Source: Platerodrilus igneus (Eukaryota > Arthropoda > Insecta > Coleoptera > Lycidae). Taken from it: DNA of 64,000 bases. Under the pieces are notes generated by a model. It saw only the letters and a program-made list of their open reading frames with translations. It was not told the origin of the DNA and ran no database searches. Location of the stretch: positions 1,116,001 to 1,180,000 of the forward strand of contig JARFIW010000658.1 in NCBI GenBank assembly GCA_036346225.1, read 5' to 3'. Shown piece after piece: positions 1-11,321 of this stretch (the first letter of the stretch is position 1; each line of letters starts with the position of its first letter). The translations under genes were made by a program, and so were the position numbers.

Positions 1-1985
1 CTTTGGAGACCAACGTCATCAGAGTCAATAGTCGAGTACCAATTGAATACTGTTACCTACGGAGTTACTTCATCACCGTTCTTGGCAATGCGTGTTATTA
101 AGGAGCTTGCGAATGCTGAAGCACCTAAATATCCAAACGCTGCCAAGGTTTTGTTGTCTGATGTTTATGTCGATGATTTGATTACCGGATGCAGTTCACC
201 TGATGAAGCTAAACGTCTAGTTTCTGAATTAAATCAGATTTGTGAGGCTGGAGGTTTTACATTGAGAAAATGGAATAGTAACATTGCTAGTATCATTGAT
301 GATTTACCAGAATCTTATCGTTATCAACAAGCTGTTTCCTTCGAGGAATCTAACAATGTTACCCAAAAGGTATTAGGTTTGCGTTGGCAACCGTCGCTTG
401 ATCAATTCTTCTATGATACAAATATCATAGACAGACCATGTACTAAAAGAAATATGTTGTCCGAAGTAGCAAGGATCTTTGATCCGTTAGGGCTATTAGC
501 GCCTTTAGTATTTTTGGCCAAGCATTTAATACAATCGTTATGGATTTTAGGATTTGAATGGGATGACAGTCCCCCGTTGACCATAAGTTCAAAGTGGAAA
601 ATTTATTTGCAACAAATGTCGCAATTATCAGACCTTAAAATTCCTCGGTGGATTATTTCTGATGATGTTCAAGATCTACAGCTGCATGCGTTCTGTGACG
701 CTTCTGAGGCAGGGTATGCTACTGTGATTTACGTTCGTACTGTTGACATACAGGGTGATATAAAGGTTGCCTTAGTATGTGCAAAATCTAGACTTGCGCC
801 CACAAAGCGCATATCGTTGCCAAGACTCGAATTGTGCGGTGCTGTGTTATTGTCTGATGTAGTGGCATTTGTCCAAAATACATATAAAACTCGTCTGTCG
901 TTAGATCGTATAGTTGCTTGGTCCGATTCTACAGTCGCTCTGTGTTGGATTCGATCGTCATCTTATAACTGGAAAACTTTTATAAGTAATCGGATTTCGC
1001 ATATTCAGGATCGCGTTCCTCCTGCATCTTGGAACCATGTTCGGTCACATGATAACCCCGCAGACTGCGCCTGTAGAGGGATGTTAGCATCAGATTTAGT
1101 CAATCATCAGTTATGGTGGACAGGCCTCCTGGTTGTCACTTCCAGAAGAAAATTGGCTGGTTACCCACATGCCAAAGTTAATCGATACATCTCCAATAGA
1201 TGTGGAGAAACGTACATTGGTATTAAATGTTGTTGTGACAGATAATTTTTTAGATTCATTACTAGAGAGATTTTCAAATCTACAAAAAATATGTAGAATT
1301 GTTTCATATGTTTACCAGTTTGTTCGTAAGTTACAATTTTCTAGACAGGCAGTTGGTGAGAATTTGGATAACGTGTCTGTGTCTCAGCAACACGCTATGG
1401 AATTATTGATTAAGAGAATTCAGCAAGAATCATTTGGTCAGGATATAGAAAATATTAAACGGGGTAAGGTAATTAGTAAACATCTTCGACCTCTTACCCC
1501 TTTTATCGACTCGCGTGGTTTGTTGAGGGTGTGCGGTCGGCTCAGAAACTCGGAATTACCATATGAAACAAAATTTCCATTGGTACTTCCTCGCACTCAC
1601 AGATTAACAGAATTAATCATTACAATCTACACCGTTTAAAGCAAATTTCTACAACATATGGATTTTGAAAGAGATTCAGTAAAATCTTGGATCCATAAAA
1701 ATATTAACCCTGGTTTAAACCACACATTCTTATAACCCAACGATTGTTGGATTTTGTCGCAAAGGTTACGTCGTGTTTAAAACTTCTATCCGATTGATTT
1801 TGAGTGAAACCATTCTTATTCCTCCATGGGATTTGCCTAATCAAGGTTTACCCTGTAAAGGCTTCCTACACAGGGATTATTTTGGAGTCCTTTTGTTTGC
1901 TCTAGCACAAAGGTCTAAGGTCATTAAAGGCTTGTTCAGTTTGTTGGATCTTGTTATGCTTCAGCGTACAAAGGCTCTTATCGTA
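1..1985 (+). pseudogene. BEL/Pao pol fragment: RT end, RNase H, first half of integrase
   Basis: The frame is open from base 1 through about 1125, then shifts frame and runs to about 1640, and continues brokenly to about 1985. The catalytic reverse transcriptase motif YVDDLITG lies near 164-190. Downstream are the Pao-type segment (RIFDPLGLLAPLV near 475-510), the RNase H stretch HAFCDASEAGYATVIY near 685-730 and WSDSTVALCWI near 920-955. The zinc-binding N-terminus of the integrase follows 1500. Between 1640 and 1985 only scattered integrase-core similarity survives through several frameshifts and stops. There is no start codon in the window. Family assignment is secure; the gene is dead because of frameshifts. 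Confidence 0.85.
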
Positions 1986-2735
1986 AAGCCTTCCACGGCA
2001 ATGTTTGTCGGACGACATCGTTTTACTATGCCGCCCTTACATTTCCAATGTAAAGGTCGACTTGATTGTCATGAATTAAGACTAACGTTCCAATTTTCGC
2101 CTCAAGTAGGGTAAACCATTTTGCCTTCTGTTGCAAAGAATGCAGATATTCATTACGCCAACGCTTCCAAAATGATTGGTGGATGCGTTGAATAAGTTGC
2201 CAACGATCTAATTTTGATATTTCCAACTCAAGGAGAACTGGATCGGGTATGACAGAAACAGGCTCTATATTCAAAAATGGGACGGACTTAAAATGAAAAT
2301 CATTCGGATCTGAGCTCATGGGGCACAGAGGCCTTGAATTTAAAATGGCTTCAACCTGAATTAAAACCGTGTTTAATTCCTCGTATGATAATATCTGGTC
2401 GCCGATCACTCTTTTAAATGTGTCTTGACAGACTTAATTCCAGCCTCCCACAACCCTCCAAATGAGGAGCTGAGGGAGGATTGAACACGAATTCAATTCC
2501 TTCAGCATGCGCTGATTGAGTCATCAGTTGCGAGATTTCGTTCGATGCTCCAACAAAATTAGTACCGCAATCGGAATAGAGTTTCAGGCATTTACCCCGG
2601 CGGGCTATAAAGCGTCGTAACGCGGCTATAAAAGCATCCGCCGACAAACTTGACACAAGCTCTAAATGAAGAGCCTTTGTGCTGAAGCAAACAAATAAAC
2701 AAATGTAAGCCTTTAGTGACCTTACACCTCGATTA
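1977..2735 (-). pseudogene. Inverted copy of BEL/Pao integrase core and C-terminus
   Basis: Read on the minus strand, this segment encodes the integrase core with the catalytic-region string LYSDCGTNFVGASNEI (about 2570-2525) and the following NSRPL motif (about 2335). It starts near 2735 in the strand of the core that precedes that motif and ends near 1977 in the protein's C-terminal region. It is in opposite orientation to the element around it and duplicates the segment at 2740-3340. A frameshift near 2410-2415 separates its two open parts. It is best explained as a fold-back duplication inside the element. Confidence 0.8.
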
Positions 2736-3345
2736 CGGCTCTATTCCGATTGCGGTACTAATTTTGTTGGAGCATCGAACGAAATCTCGCAACTGATGAC
2801 TCAATCAGCGCATGCTGAAGGAATTGAATTGTGTTCAATCCTCCTCAGCTCCTCATTTTGAGGGTTGTGGGAGGCTGGAATTAAGTCTGTCAAGACACAT
2901 TTAAAAAGAGTGATCGGCGACCAGATATTATCATACGAGGAATTAAACACGGTTTTAATTCAGGTTGAAGCCATTTTAAATTCAAGGCCTCTGTGCCCCA
3001 TGAGCTCAGATCCGAATGATTTTTCATTTTAAGTCCGTCCCATTTTTGAATATAGAGCCTGTTTCGTCATACCCGATCCAGTTCTCCTTGAGTTGGAAAT
3101 ATCAAAATTAGATCGTTGGAACTTATTCAACGCATCCACCAATCATTTTGGAAGCGTTGGCGTAATGAATATCTGCATTCTTTGCAACAGAAGGCAAAAT
3201 GGTTTACCCCTACTTGAGGCGAAAATTGGAACGTTAGTCTTAATTCATGACAATCAAGTCGCACCTTTACATTGGAAATTAGGCGCATAGAAAACTGTAT
3301 GTTGGTTCAGACAACATTAGCCGCGTGGCAGGTGTGAAAACAATG
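1977..3345. repeat. Long inverted repeat in the BEL integrase
   Basis: The left arm (about 1977-2580) and right arm (about 2737-3340) are reverse complements with modest divergence. The roughly 155-bp spacer (2581-2736) holds extra integrase sequence belonging to the left arm only. The same string can be read directly, for example GAACGAAATCTCGCAACTGA at 2778-2797 and its complement at about 2527-2546. Such a structure would form a stem of about 600 bp. Confidence 0.85.
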
Positions 3346-3396
3346 CAAGGTTTTCTCAAAAAACCACTTGTTAAACTATGTCCTCTTCCTTTGTAA
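2740..3396 (+). pseudogene. BEL/Pao integrase, C-terminal part, sense copy
   Basis: This restores the element's own orientation and mirrors the inverted copy to its left. It begins at the LYSDCGTNFVG string near 2737 and runs through NSRPL near 2980. It reaches a recognisable pol C-terminus (SDNISRVAGVKTMQG, then KPLVKLCPLP) with a stop at 3394-3396. Several single-base indels, for instance near 3025 and 3285, break the frame. The conserved C-terminal end of BEL pol directly before a non-coding tail supports the position of the 3' end. Confidence 0.8.
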
Positions 3397-3493
3397 AAAT
3401 AGTTTTAGTATTTTTCGTAAGTGTATACGTATAAGTATTTGTTGCCGTTTACTTTTAAAATAAGTTGCTTCACACTTATTTTGGTGGGCGGTA

Positions 3494-4012
3494 TGTTTAG
3501 GCTTATTTACCCTATTTACACGTTTTACCTTAAGCTTATAGATATTAATTAATGTCGCTTATCCTTTAACCTAACAGTACTTCACCCCTTCCTATAATCC
3601 GATTCTATCCACTACCTACCTACAAGAAAAGGGACTAAATGGTGAGAAAGGACAGAAATTTCAGTGCTTCGAAAGTCGTAGCAAGCGTCACATGTACGCA
3701 ATATGTGGTCGTGGTTATTTTGCAGTAATTAGTGCCGTACAATCGGTTCGTGTGCTAATTAACATTACTACAGTCCGCAATCAATTAATAGTTTCGTTAC
3801 ATTGATCGACCAGCGTTGAATCAAGATCGCAGTCATTAAAGGTAGGTGAATTCCATATCATTGGTTCATCCCTTTATCCCTACACTCTTGTTTTGTTCTT
3901 TTCTCTTTTCTTGTGATACTGTAAGTTCAAACTGTATCTCAATAACAAAATTGTATACTTATTTACTAAGATTATAAAGGATTTTTAAATACTAATATTA
4001 CGCAACACTACA
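3494..4012 (+). repeat. Probable 3' LTR of the BEL/Pao element
   Basis: The segment begins TGTTTAGGCTTATTTACCC just after GGTGGGCGGTA, and ends TTACGCAACACTACA, so it has TGT...ACA borders. It follows the pol stop codon by about 100 bp, as expected for a 3' LTR. The second LTR is outside the window, so the limits cannot be confirmed by comparison. Confidence 0.5.
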
Positions 4013-5024
4013 GTATTTTGTAATTTCTTCGGCTACTAATGGAAGATTACTTTCCTTTCTTTGTATATTCTTTTGGATGATCCTGTTTCTTAAAATGTGA
4101 GTGTCTTGTAATACCTTGAAAATACTTTTGACTTGTTCTGGTCTTGAAACTATTACTAATTGAGTATTCTGATATTTTTCTTATGATGTCCTCTTCCCTT
4201 GTGTGCTAATATTCCTTACTTGAATCCAGTGCCCATCCTGTCTCTGCTGGTTTTACTACTCAATTAATATTAACAGAAAAGACACGATTTATCCAAGTAA
4301 TTACTTTATTTTGAAACTAATGCGTTTTCCTATAATGTGTACAACATCGGTTATGGTATCATTACAACACTTCTCTATTAATTCTATCGATATCTAATCC
4401 TTTAGACTGGTATCAGTCACAATACTTTTCTTCCAATTATTATATTTTATTATATGATTTTTTCTTTATCCCTATATGAAGCCCTATTTACAATGACTCC
4501 TATTCAACTGCTTGTTACATAAACTTCCTTATAATAACAATAATTGACACCATTTTTATTTTTTACACCTCCATCTCTTGACAGATCATTATTTATTTTT
4601 TTAGTTCCCCTAGTATTCCATGGCCTTCTAATAATTATAATGATTTTACATCTTTTGAAACTGATTAACCTTTTAGTTTATTAATACTTTCACTATTTTA
4701 CTATTCAGCTCTATTTAAACTGGCCTACCATTTACTTTCATAACTTCTTCTAACTATTGTCTTTGTTATTTTCTTGTCTTTTCAATTTCTATTCATTTTT
4801 GATTATGTATGACCTAAACTTAACCTATTATATCCATTTAATATACCGATTCTTTAATTGATCCCCCTTCGTATCTATTGTTGGTCTCACTTTATAAAAC
4901 TTGTCCTTCTCTCGTATTTCATTTATCTTACTGTCCTTCCGTATCGTTGTCTAACCTATACTTATGCCCTGGTCTGTGTAGAATTTGTATGCTTTACCAA
5001 TTCCATTGATCCTATCTGTGAATT
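4013..5024. other. Unassigned AT-rich sequence
   Basis: No open reading frame or repeat that I recognise. The plus strand is pyrimidine-rich, like the antisense LINE fragments to its right, so it may be decayed antisense element sequence. A short minus-strand string near 4900-4930 (DKFYKVRPTIDT) resembles piggyBac transposases but is isolated and not enough for a call. Confidence 0.4.
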
Positions 5025-5481
5025 TCGGTAATCTACATTCTTACCTCCGCATCACAACGCTAAATAACAGAAATCCTTAATCTATTAAGATCTCGTTTTT
5101 TATTTGTATTCTGTTTTTGACTTATTTACATCTCCTTTACATACTAGTACTTTAGTCTTATGTTTGTTAATTTTCGTACCGCATCTCTCTGTTTAAATAT
5201 TATTAAAAGCTGTTTCTAACTGTTCCTTGTTAGATGCTAATGCCGCTTATTATCTGCAAATCTGACCCTATAAATCGTTTGTCCTTGCACAATAATTGTA
5301 AATGTCCTTCCGCATTTGACAATATTCATTGCTCATCGATATACAAGTTAAAAATTAACAGAGATATAGCACATCCCTGTCTCACGCCTTGCCTAATATT
5401 TACTTCTTTATGTTCCTGCTCTAATTCTATTGCAGCTACTCGAATAAGCTATGTATCATACGTCCATCCCTATAATTTACT
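5025..5481 (-). pseudogene. RTE LINE reverse transcriptase fragment, downstream half (Polinton target)
   Basis: The minus strand matches the RTE reverse transcriptase copy at 19640-20000. It covers the string around IELEQE, a decayed FADD-type catalytic region near 5265, and the downstream MKINKNKTKV-like stretch near 5185. It begins exactly at the TTTACT target duplication of the Polinton and is the continuation of the RTE half at 11919-12425. Stops and indels are frequent. Confidence 0.75.
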
Positions 5482-5630
5482 AGTAGATATGCAAGGGGCG
5501 TACGGTCTCAGAAAGTGCAATTTTTTCATATATTTTCTTATGGAAAAATTTACGGTCCGTTTTGCACTTTTTTGTACCAAGCATTGAAATCCCCCACAAG
5601 GAGGATCCGTGCATCAATTCAGGTTACTCT
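5482..5630 (+). repeat. Left terminal inverted repeat of the Polinton
   Basis: About 148 bp matching, inverted, the terminus at 11768-11918, with a further copy at about 11172-11321 in the fold-back arm. It contains an internal 78-bp near-palindrome (5500-5577) whose outer arms are GTAC plus AAAGTGCAA and its complement. Confidence 0.75.
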
Positions 5631-5784
5631 TCAGCCCAACATCCTGACTGGAGAGTTTATTATATTCAGTTTTTAAGAATAGGATAACACTAAACTATAT
5701 AAAATTTTTATTGGAAATAATATATTTACAATCAATATCCTACATTTGCAATAAGTATTATATTTCTTCTTGCTCCATAAATAA

Positions 5785-8700
5785 CTAATGTCCAACAGGT
5801 AATGTTGGATATGAACCAGGAAGTAAGTGGCGTTTATCATCATGAGGGCTTAGAGCAATCTTCTCCTGAGCGATGGTATGAACCTGATGCTTGCATGATT
5901 GAATTAGATTCTGCGCTACAAATACTTTCTTGAAATCTTCTATACAGTCGACATAATCTTCAAACGTAATTCTATTCTTTATTATTGATCTTTAAATTCG
6001 TTTAATTTTCTTTGTAGTACCAAAGTCTCGGATGCCAGGCGATTCTTCCTCTTCTTCTTCCTCGGCTGTCTTAAAAATTCTTGTAGCATACATCTTTGAT
6101 CGTAGCCCAATAATATCTGTCATAAGTCGCCCATTATTTTCATCCTTCATCATACCCAATACTATTTTGTTAATTAGTGGAATTCCATATTGTTGTTGGC
6201 AGGATAGTCGGAAGTATCGAAATGTTGCTGGCTTTTCCGCTTCATAGTTTCATAAGGATTCAGATTTACTATTTTATAAATTAAACTTTCTGTATCTGTA
6301 TAAAGAACTCGGCACCCATCTCCAAAGGCGGCATTCATATATCCATAGTGAAAACCATAGATTGTCAAATTGGCTATATCGAGGATGCACATACCAACAT
6401 ATATAGGTTTATTAAAATATATTTCAGATTTAAGAAGTTCCACTGCCACAAGGTTTTCATCAAAGATTGTGACATTTTTAAATAGAGGGTTAGATATTTT
6501 AGCTTCGGCTCCATATCTGACGTCCCAGTTTTGCGTTTTACATTACAATGTTTGCGTATATTCTCCATCGTTTGCCCAAAAACTGCATTATTAATTACCT
6601 CGAACAAGTTCTTCTCAAATTCATTTCTTGCTCGTTTCCGAAGTTCAGTATTGAACCCAGATTTTAGACAGCAGATTTGTTCAAATTTTAGCACCCTGTT
6701 AATAGCTTTTAATTTAAGTCCATTTTCCAAAGCTTGTTTCAGATTTCTGTAGTGGATCACATATTTACATTTTGAATTCTATGTAGCATTAATTTGGTAC
6801 TTTGAGTTTCTGATACAATCGGTTTTCTAGTCTTTGGATCAATGTGCTCGGGACAGAATGGGATGTGTTTATGTGCATCATGGATAAATTCCGGATATTC
6901 CAAATCAACTTCTAGGATATTTGTTAGCATTATCAGAAACTGATGTCACGTCGATGTTGGTGTCCACCCATTCAAATCCTCCATAGGGTAAGGGCTGGCT
7001 CATCGTCCATCAGTACTGATTATTAACGTCATAATACGTAAGATACACATCAGGTTGCGAAGAATTATAAGAGGGCAGATATTTATTGTTCGCCGATGCA
7101 CGCCGTTCCGAGCACACTTGACTAAGTTCTCTCCTTAGACCCTTTTCTATAAACAATAGCTGATCGATATCGGTCAACAACTCAAGTTCCTTGTGAGTAT
7201 GCTTTAACATTCCATCCCAAGTGTATCCTGTAAGGCTGTAATAGTGGGCGGGGTCTAGCCCATAAGTTAAATGATAACTTGAACGGAATTGTTCAAATAC
7301 TTCAGCTAATAGTATCACATCGGTCTTGACATATAAGTCTGAGTACTGCCTCAGGTTTTGAATATTAAATACCCCCCTCACATTCTGAGCATGTGCGTAC
7401 AGTTCCTTTGTAATTCCTTTACTTTCCAGCTTATTGTAAAGGTCCCGATGGCTAGGTAATGATGTGTAATTTAGCTCTTTAAACGAATCTATGAAATCAT
7501 ATGGGTATACGTCTTTTTTAGTTAGCAATTCAAACTTCTCATTTGTCAAACTAGAAAATTTATTTTTTAATAATGGATATGCATTTAGGTAGGAAACCAA
7601 TGTTTCTAAGGATGAACTCATAAAGCGGAAGCTATCGATCAATCTATAGTTGATTAAATTCTCAGGAATATAAAAGGTTGAGGAAAAATAAATCCATTAT
7701 TTTTGCGTGAACTTCAAGACTTTATTTAACATGTTTCGGATTGTCCGATTTGAGTCAAATATGCACCGTTTTGTTCTATAATATGGTGCATTTTAAAGGT
7801 AGCTTTATAACGCCTCTCCCGAGAAGTCTTGGTCCTTAATGGTGAAAAACTCTAGTAATCGATTTTTACAATCTTCTCTTGATGCCCATTTCCTATCGTT
7901 CAGGAAGTTTTGCAATGCGAGAAAAATGTGGTAATCGCTTGGTGCCAGGTCCGGATTATATGGTGGATGCATTAATACTTCCAACCAAGCTCTCGGAGTT
8001 TCTGTAGAGTAACTACAAACGTGTGGCCTGGTGTTGTCCTGTTGGCCAATTCTAGCCGTTTCTGGTCAATCGCTAGCTTCAGACGGTCCAGTTATTGACA
8101 GTGCAGATCTGAATTTAGTGTTTAGCCATATGGAAGCAACTCATAATAAATGATTCCTTGCCAGTCCCACCAAATGCACAGCAGAACGTTTCTGTCCGTT
8201 AGTCCTGGTTTGGCCACCGTTTGAGCTACTTCACCGCGCTTTGACCACGATCGTTTTCGCACAATATTGTCATATGTGACCCATTTCTTATCCCCAATCA
8301 CCATCCGTTTAAGAAATAGGTCGATTTCATTTCGTTTGGCCAAGGGTTCGCAGATGGAAATTTAATCCATCATGTTTTTTGGCGTTAATTGGTGTGGCAC
8401 CCAAACATCGAGCTTCTTTTTGAATCCAGCTTTGTGCAAATGGTTTAAAACTGTTTTATGGTCGATCTTTCGCTCCTGGGCGATGCTACCACTACTAACA
8501 TGCTGGTCAACTTCGATTATTTATGTGATTTTATCGACATTTGTGACAACGGGCCTGCCTGCGCGAGGTGCATCAAAAATACCTGAACGGACTCAACGAA
8601 AGCAAAATTGCACGTAATTAGCTGTTACAGTATCGGGACCATAAACACCATTCCGAATTTCAGGTGTCTGGCTTGCATTTTCTCTTTTATCAAAGAAACA

Positions 8701-9300
8701 CTGTAATATGTACCAAATTTTCTTTTTGTTGACTGCCATTTTTAACACCCTATAACTCACAACTGAATAAACAAAAAAAAAAGCAGCAAAATAATTTTTG
8801 TAGTGTAAAATGTCACCTTGACAACGAGCATAAATCTAAAATTGCTTGATTGATACTTTACGAGATATCGATCACTACAGCCATCTACCAAAAAATAATA
8901 GATTTCTTTTTCCCCAACCTTATATTTTGTAAAGAAGATATAACTTTCCTTTGTTACCCGTAGTACTTCTACACGACCATCCAAATCAACGGCAATGGTT
9001 TTAATTATGAAATGGCTATCGTAACCGCTCAAGTTGTGGAAAACTATCGGAATAGTATGAGAATCCTGATATTTGATATTACAGCTCTCATGCACCGGTC
9101 CTCTGTAATTATTAGTCGGCACTAAATGATTATGATCTCGAACTTTTTTATCTTCTGAACTGAGCGGCTCCTCGCAAATATAACAATGTGTTGCAGCTAT
9201 AAAAGCAGCTTCCTGTTGTAGTGTTAACGGAGTCATATCATATGGACACATAAAAACGGTTTCAACATCTTCTGCAAACTGTTATAGCTACATAGTAAAC
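5785..9300 (-). pseudogene. Protein-primed family B DNA polymerase (Polinton type), left copy, interrupted by mariner
   Basis: Read on the minus strand. An N-terminal zinc-binding, endonuclease VII-like segment (CYIC, then VRDHNHL, then RGPVHESCN; about 9190-9085) is followed by the Exo II motif HNLSGYDSHFI near 9035. The mariner 7673-8920 interrupts it next. The gene resumes with the Exo III-type string YVKTDVILLAEVFEQF near 7340-7290. Polymerase motif A (DVNNQY) near 7025 is followed at once by a stop. Motif B reads NAVFGQTMEN near 6580 with Gln where Lys is usual. Motif C reads YTDTES near 6290, with Glu replacing the second Asp. The C-terminus ends at stop 5785-5787. Sequence upstream of 9300, including Exo I, is missing at the inversion breakpoint. 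Confidence 0.85.
7673..8920 (-). mobile_element. Mariner element inserted in the polymerase gene
   Basis: The minus strand encodes a decayed mariner transposase. The N-terminus starts near 8738 (MAVNKKKIWYIL). Then come IAQERKIDHKTVLNHL near 8480, a central open part at 8122-8343 (VIGDKKWVTYDN, with the first catalytic Asp), and the C-terminal string NPDLAPSDYHIF near 7945 with the third Asp. Inverted termini are visible: GGTTGAGGAAAAATAAATCC at 7676 and GGTTGGGGAAAAAGAAATCT read on the minus strand from about 8919. Polymerase coding sequence resumes on both sides with a TA at each border. Length is about 1.25 kb, normal for mariner. Frameshifts and stops make it inactive. Confidence 0.85.
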
Positions 9301-9315
9301 CATTGTACACAATTT

Positions 9316-11007
9316 TCATAGATTCGTTTGAAGAGCTGAATTACACATCACTACCTAGCCATTAGGACTTTTACAATAAACTGGAAGGTAAAGGAATTAC
9401 AAAGAAACTGTACACGCATGCTCAGAAGTGTGGGAGTCATTTAATATTCAAAACCTGGGGCAGTGCTCTGACATATCTCAAGACCGATGTGATACTATTG
9501 GCTGAAGTATTTGAACAATTCCGTTCAAGTTGTCATTTAGCTTATGGACTAGACCCTGCCCACTATTACACCTTTCCAGGATACACTTGGGATGGAATGT
9601 TAAAGCATACTCATCAGGAACTTGAGTTGTTGGCCGACATCGATCAGCTATTGTTTATAGAAAAGGGTGTACGGGGAAGACTTAGTCAAGTGTGCTCGGA
9701 ACAGAGTGCATCGGCAAACAATTAATATCTACCCTCTTATGATTTTTCGGAACCTGATGTGTATCTCTTGTATTATGACGTTAATAATTAGTACGGATGG
9801 GTGATGAGCCAGCCCTTGCCCTATGGAGGATTTGAATGGCTGGGCACCAATATCGACGTGACATCAGTTTCTGATAATGCTAACGATGATTATATCCTAG
9901 AAGTTGATTTGAAGTATCCGGAATTTATCCATGATGTACATAAAGACATCTCATTCTGTCCCGAGCACATTGATCCGAAGACTGGAAAACCGCCTGAATC
10001 AAAAACTCAAAGTACCAAATTAATGGCTACGTTGAATTCAAAATGTAAATATGTGATCCACTACAGAAATCTGTAACAAGCTTTGGAAAATGGACTTAAA
10101 TTAAAAGCTATTCACAGGGTGCTGAAATTTTAACAAAGTTGCTGGCTAAAATTTTGCATTGGGTTCAATACTGAACTTCGGAAACGAGCAAGGAGTGAAT
10201 TTGAGAAGAACTTGTTCAAGCTAATGAATAATGCAATGCAATGCAATGAAAACGATGGAGAATATACCCAAACATTGTAATGTGAAACTTGTGCAAAATT
10301 GGGACGGCAGATATGGAGCCGAAGCTAAAATATCTAACCCTCTATTTAAAAATGTCACAATCTTTGATGAAAACCTTGTGGCAGTGGAACTTATTAAATC
10401 TTAAATATATTTTATTAAACTTATATATGTTGGTATGTGTATCCTCGATATAGCCAATTTGACAATCTATGAATTTCACTATGGATATATGAAAGCCGCT
10501 TTTGGATATGGGTGTCGAGTTCTTTACACAGATACAGATAGTCTAATTTATGAAATAGTAAATCTGGATCCTTATAAAGCTACGAAGCGGGACTGTCAGC
10601 AACGTTTCGATACTTCCGGCTATCCTGCCAACAACAATTGTGGAATTCCACTAATTAACAAAAAAGTATTAGGTATGGTAAAAAATGAAAATAATGGGCG
10701 ATTTATGACAGATTTTATTGGGCTACGATCAAAGATGTATGCTACAAGAATTTTTAAAACAGCCGAGGAAGAAGAAGCTGAACTCTTACGAGAAGAGGAA
10801 GAATCACCTGGCATTCGAGACTTTGGTATTACAAAGAAAATTAAAGGAATTGAGAGATCAGTAATAAAAAATAGAATTACGTTTGAAGATTATGTCGACT
10901 GTATAGAAGATTACAAACAAGTATTTGTAGCGCAGAATCTAATTCAATCATCCAAGCATCTGGTTCACACCATTGCTCAGGAGAAGATTGCCCTGATTCA
11001 TGTGTAA
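9316..11007 (+). pseudogene. Protein-primed family B DNA polymerase, right copy, N-terminally truncated
   Basis: Duplicate of the left polymerase. Open pieces lie at 9489-9725 (Exo III-type TD motif region), 9801-10076 (after motif A) and 10435-11007 (motif C to C-terminus). Motif A is broken by TAG at the Gln codon of DVNNQ near 9789, a different lesion from the stop in the left copy. The motif B region is scrambled by an ATGCA-type slippage run near 10228-10245. Motif C (YTDTDSLIYEI near 10525-10555) is intact, as is the downstream [17 protein letters not shown] string. The C-terminus is cut short by a small deletion, giving a stop at 11005-11007. No exonuclease N-terminal domain is present. 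Confidence 0.85.
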
Positions 11008-11171
11008 CACTACCTGTTGGACATTATTCAATTATGAAGCAAGAAGAAATATAATACTTATTGCAAATGTAGAATATTAATTGTAAATATATTATCCTCA
11101 ATATAGTTAGTTAGTGTTATCCTATTCTTAAAAACTGAGTGTAATAGAGTCTCCAGTCAGGATGTTGGGCT

Positions 11172-11321
11172 GAAAAGTAATCTGAATTGATGCACTGATC
11201 CCCCCTATGGGAATTTCAATGCTTGGTACAAAAAAGTGCAAAACGGACCTTAGATTTTTCCACAAAAAAATACATGGGAAAATTGCACTTTTTGATGCCG
11301 TACGCTCCTTGCATATCTATT
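11172..11321 (-). repeat. Third copy of the Polinton TIR inside the fold-back arm
   Basis: The inverted duplicate of the left TIR carried by the right arm. It contains the 78-bp near-palindrome at 11226-11303 and ends ATCTATT, followed by AGTGAA and RTE sequence. This matches the left element border in mirror image. Confidence 0.75.

Larger units (their letters stand above)
1..4012 (+). mobile_element. BEL/Pao LTR retrotransposon, 3' part, rearranged
   Basis: The order along the plus strand is reverse transcriptase end, aspartic-peptidase-like Pao linker, RNase H, integrase zinc region, integrase core and C-terminus, then a non-coding tail with a probable LTR. This order and the residue patterns are those of BEL/Pao pol. 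The reading frame is open at base 1, so the 5' LTR, gag and most of the reverse transcriptase lie outside the window. The integrase is disrupted by a fold-back segment, so this copy cannot encode a working polyprotein. Element identity is seen in the protein patterns; the right-hand limit depends on the LTR call. Confidence 0.85.
5025..7512 (-). repeat. Left arm of the ~2.4-kb inverted repeat
   Basis: This arm holds, from its outer end inward, the RTE fragment, the TIR, the 3' untranslated tail and the C-terminal two thirds of the polymerase. It is mirrored by 9316-11767. Because the RTE/TIR junction is present in both arms, the duplication happened after the Polinton had inserted into the RTE. 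Confidence 0.85.

Noticed and set aside
4890..4940. piggyBac fragment on the minus strand
   Set aside because: One short similar string without neighbouring motifs is not sufficient.
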